Below, piece by piece: positions 43,673 to 45,400 of a stretch of DNA of 45,400 nucleotides. The notes under the pieces were generated by a model, which did not search any database, was not told the origin of the DNA, and saw nothing but the letters and a program-made list of their open reading frames with translations. The first letter of the stretch is position 1, and the number at the start of each line of letters is the position of its first letter. The DNA is from Candidatus Pseudoscillospira falkowii (lineage in GTDB: Bacteria; Bacillota; Clostridia; Oscillospirales; Oscillospiraceae), in assembly GCA_904374485.1 (NCBI GenBank), contig CAJFFX010000019.1, positions 1-45,400 on the forward strand, in the 5' to 3' direction. The position numbers and the translations under genes are program-made.

Positions 43673-44869
43673 TCAGCCGTAATTTTTTGCAAGGCCGCCC
43701 TCGGCGGTCTCCCGGTATCGCCGGGAGAGATCCCGGCCCGTTTCATACATGGTTTTGACCACCAGATCGAAGGAGATCTTCCGGGTGCTGGTGAGGAAAT
43801 TGGCCAGGGACAGGGCGTTGATGGCCCGCATGGCCGCCACGGCGTTGCGCTCGATGCAGGGGATCTGCACCAGGCCCCCGATGGGGTCGCAGGTCAGCCC
43901 CAAATGGTGCTCCATGGCTACCTCGGCGGCGTACTCGATCTGGTCCACGCCCATTTCAAAAAGCTCGCCCAGGGCCGCCGCCGTCATGGAGCAGGCCGAG
44001 CCGATCTCCGCCTGGCAGCCGCACTGAGCCCCGGAAATGGAGGCGTTGGTCTTGATGAGGTTGCCCACGACGCCTCCTGCCGCCAGGGCGCGGAGCACCT
44101 GCTCGTCGGAAAAGCCCTTCTGCTCCTGCATATAGCGCAGCGCCGATGGGAGCACGCCGCAGGCGCCGCAGGTGGGAGCGGTGACGATCTCTCCGCCGGC
44201 GGCGTTCTCCTCCGCCACGGCGAAGGCGTAGGCGCACACCAGGCGGTTTTCCTTTGTGGCGGCGCTTTCGTCGATGTGGCGCTGTTCGTGGAGAAACTGG
44301 GCCTTGCGCTCCACATGCAGGCCGCCGGGCAGCTCCCCGGACACGGACAGGCCCCGCACGATGCTCCGCTTCATGGCCTCCCACACGCGGTAAAGGTCGT
44401 CCCAGATCGCCGGGCCCTCATAGTGCTCCACATAATCCGGGATGCGGGCGTTGTGACTTTTGCACCAGGCTGCGATCTCGGCATAGGAGCCCTCGGGATA
44501 GACCTCCGGCGTCGCAGTTTCCGGCCGGCCCACCAGAGTGATCGCCCCGCCGCCGGTGGACAGCACCCGCAAAAAGCCCGTCTGTTCGCCGCCTTTATAA
44601 GAGAACAGGTCCATGGTGTTGGGGTGGGGGAGGTCCGTGGTTTCTGTGTCGAAGACGATATCCGCCGCCGTGGGGGCCAGGGCATCTTCCACGGCCCGGT
44701 CTGTCAGATGGCCTTTCCCCGTCAGTGCCAGGGACCCGTAGAGCACGGCGCGGAACTGGTCCGCCTCCGGATGTTCGGTGCGGAACAGCCCCGCCGCCCG
44801 GGCGGGCCCCATGGTGTGGGAACTGGACGGCCCCCGGCCGATGGTATACAATTCACGGATGGATTTCAT
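43673..44869 (-). CDS. sdaA: L-serine ammonia-lyase, iron-sulfur-dependent, single chain
   Basis: Deaminates L-serine to pyruvate using a [4Fe-4S] cluster. The beta-like N-terminal half starts IRELYTIGRGPSSSHTMGPARAA and has a GHLTDRAVEDAL segment. The alpha half has TAPTCGACGVLPSAL, SISGAQCGCQAEIGSACSM and LGLTCDPIGGLVQIPC. These contain the cluster cysteines, among C283, C285, C293 and C327. At 398 residues it is shorter than E. coli SdaA (about 454) but has all motifs. AAGGAG precedes the ATG. It supports an anaerobic lifestyle. Confidence 0.96.
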   Translation of the reverse strand: MKSIRELYTIGRGPSSSHTMGPARAAGLFRTEHPEADQFRAVLYGSLALTGKGHLTDRAVEDALAPTAADIVFDTETTDLPHPNTMDLFSYKGGEQTGFLRVLSTGGGAITLVGRPETATPEVYPEGSYAEIAAWCKSHNARIPDYVEHYEGPAIWDDLYRVWEAMKRSIVRGLSVSGELPGGLHVERKAQFLHEQRHIDESAATKENRLVCAYAFAVAEENAAGGEIVTAPTCGACGVLPSALRYMQEQKGFSDEQVLRALAAGGVVGNLIKTNASISGAQCGCQAEIGSACSMTAAALGELFEMGVDQIEYAAEVAMEHHLGLTCDPIGGLVQIPCIERNAVAAMRAINALSLANFLTSTRKISFDLVVKTMYETGRDLSRRYRETAEGGLAKNYG

Positions 44870-44887
44870 AGGCGAAGCTCCTTTTTT

Positions 44888-44906
44888 GCCGCGCCGATGG
44901 CGCGGC
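44888..44906 (-). other. Leader hairpin of serine dehydratase gene
   Basis: GCCGCGCC (44888-44895), loop GAT and complement (44899-44906) lie in the 5' leader on the minus strand, just before the ribosome site. Possibly affects translation. Confidence 0.4.
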
Positions 44907-44911
44907 GGTAG

Positions 44912-45400
44912 GTTTTATTTTAATTTTTGCTTTTTTACGCTGTGATATTCTTTTGCTTGCAGGGGTTGGAGTTGTGCTCCTGCCGGGCTGCCGGGCAGCC
45001 CGGCACTTCTTCACTATTCATTATTCACTATTCACTCGCAACCAGGGCGCAAGTTTGCCGCCTTGTCCCATTTGCGCCCCCCATTTCTTTTCCTCCCTGC
45101 AGGAGAAAAAGAAACGCGCCGCGCCCGGTGCAAAGGAAAAAGAGGGGCTTAGGGTACAGACGAAGATGGACCCGTGCTTCGACAAGATGACCGTGCACTA
45201 TGTGGCGACGTGTGCAAGTTTGGTACCAACCTGAATGGCTTGTCCTTCTCTTTCCGCTGCTGCTCCCCTGGCGCGCGCGGGAACCCTGCAAGACTCTGTA
45301 AGCGCTGGGCCAGCGGCAGCGGCCGGGGATGCTGAAGCAAGTCAGACCTGCACCAAACGGCTGAGCAGCTGCCACCTTGCAGGGGAGCATTTATAGAAGC
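44912..45400. other. Intergenic region with short repeats, no supported gene
   Basis: About 490 bases. The left part is AT-rich and should hold the promoter of the serine dehydratase gene on the minus strand. A perfect 11-bp hairpin (TGCCGGGCTGC 44981-44991, loop CGG, complement 44995-45005) is followed by an iterated TTCACTATTCA (45010-45020 and 45024-45034). From 45050 on I see open frames on both strands, but none has a ribosome site, a recognisable domain or consistent coding bias. The region may contain the start of the next locus. Confidence 0.5.

Noticed and set aside
45010-45036. CRISPR-like repeats (TTCACTATTCA)
   Set aside because: Only two 11-base units with a 3-base gap; no spacers of CRISPR length and no cas genes.
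44953-45390. Small open frames on both strands in the last 450 bases
   Set aside because: No ribosome sites, no recognisable domains, and overlapping frames on both strands; not supported as genes.

Overview
The window is about 45.4 kb of GC-rich chromosomal DNA, most likely from an anaerobic, Gram-positive gut Clostridium relative (Oscillospiraceae/Ruminococcaceae type). The evidence is the gene order glmU-prs-pth-mfd, a SpoIIQ-like LytM protein, an iron-sulfur L-serine dehydratase, a thiolase plus CoA-transferase pair typical of butyrate/acetoacetate metabolism with a clostridial Rex operator, and strong Shine-Dalgarno sites with frequent GTG/TTG starts. There is no rRNA gene, so the placement is inferred. 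No phage, IS transposase or CRISPR array was seen.

Layout. 1-3949: glycogen synthase (5' end cut by the window edge) and glycogen phosphorylase. 3991-4987: an AT-richer two-gene cassette (SRPBCC protein, Cys-rich DUF3795 protein) bracketed by two identical palindromic repeats. 5001-10789 (minus strand): SpoIIQ-like protein, a small conserved protein, then gpmI, tpiA, pgk and trmL, the lower glycolysis genes. 11236-18726 (plus): a GlmU-like protein with a shrunken uridyltransferase half, prs, pth, mfd and a membrane-anchored SurA-N-like protein. 18849-22000: Rex operator, thiolase and CoA-transferase subunits A/B. 22156-25058: TerC-type membrane protein convergent with a MATE exporter and a small hypothetical gene. 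25229-26966: a second AT-richer pair (ogt-type methyltransferase and alkA-type glycosylase, DNA alkylation repair) lying between two related structured repeats, the right-hand one joined to a tRNA-Leu that has lost its 3' acceptor strand. 27169-30756: lipoprotein, response regulator and histidine kinase whose first membrane segment is disrupted by a frameshift. 30835-37001: DUF1385 protein, prmC, recA, recX, nitroreductase, rimO and pgsA. 37169-41590: stalk-domain secreted protein, ilvE, hypA-hypB and a small membrane protein. 41709-44869 (minus): histidine kinase, response regulator and L-serine dehydratase. 44870-45400: no supported gene.

Most genes are housekeeping (carbon storage, glycolysis, nucleotide and envelope precursors, DNA repair, translation quality) in compact operons separated by clear GC-rich hairpin terminators. 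The accessory signals are the two AT-rich cassettes with their paired repeats, the truncated tRNA, the broken kinase and the domain-reduced GlmU. I found no convincing wholly new multi-gene system. The best candidates for something undescribed are the repeat-bracketed cassettes and the structured repeat family that abuts the tRNA.
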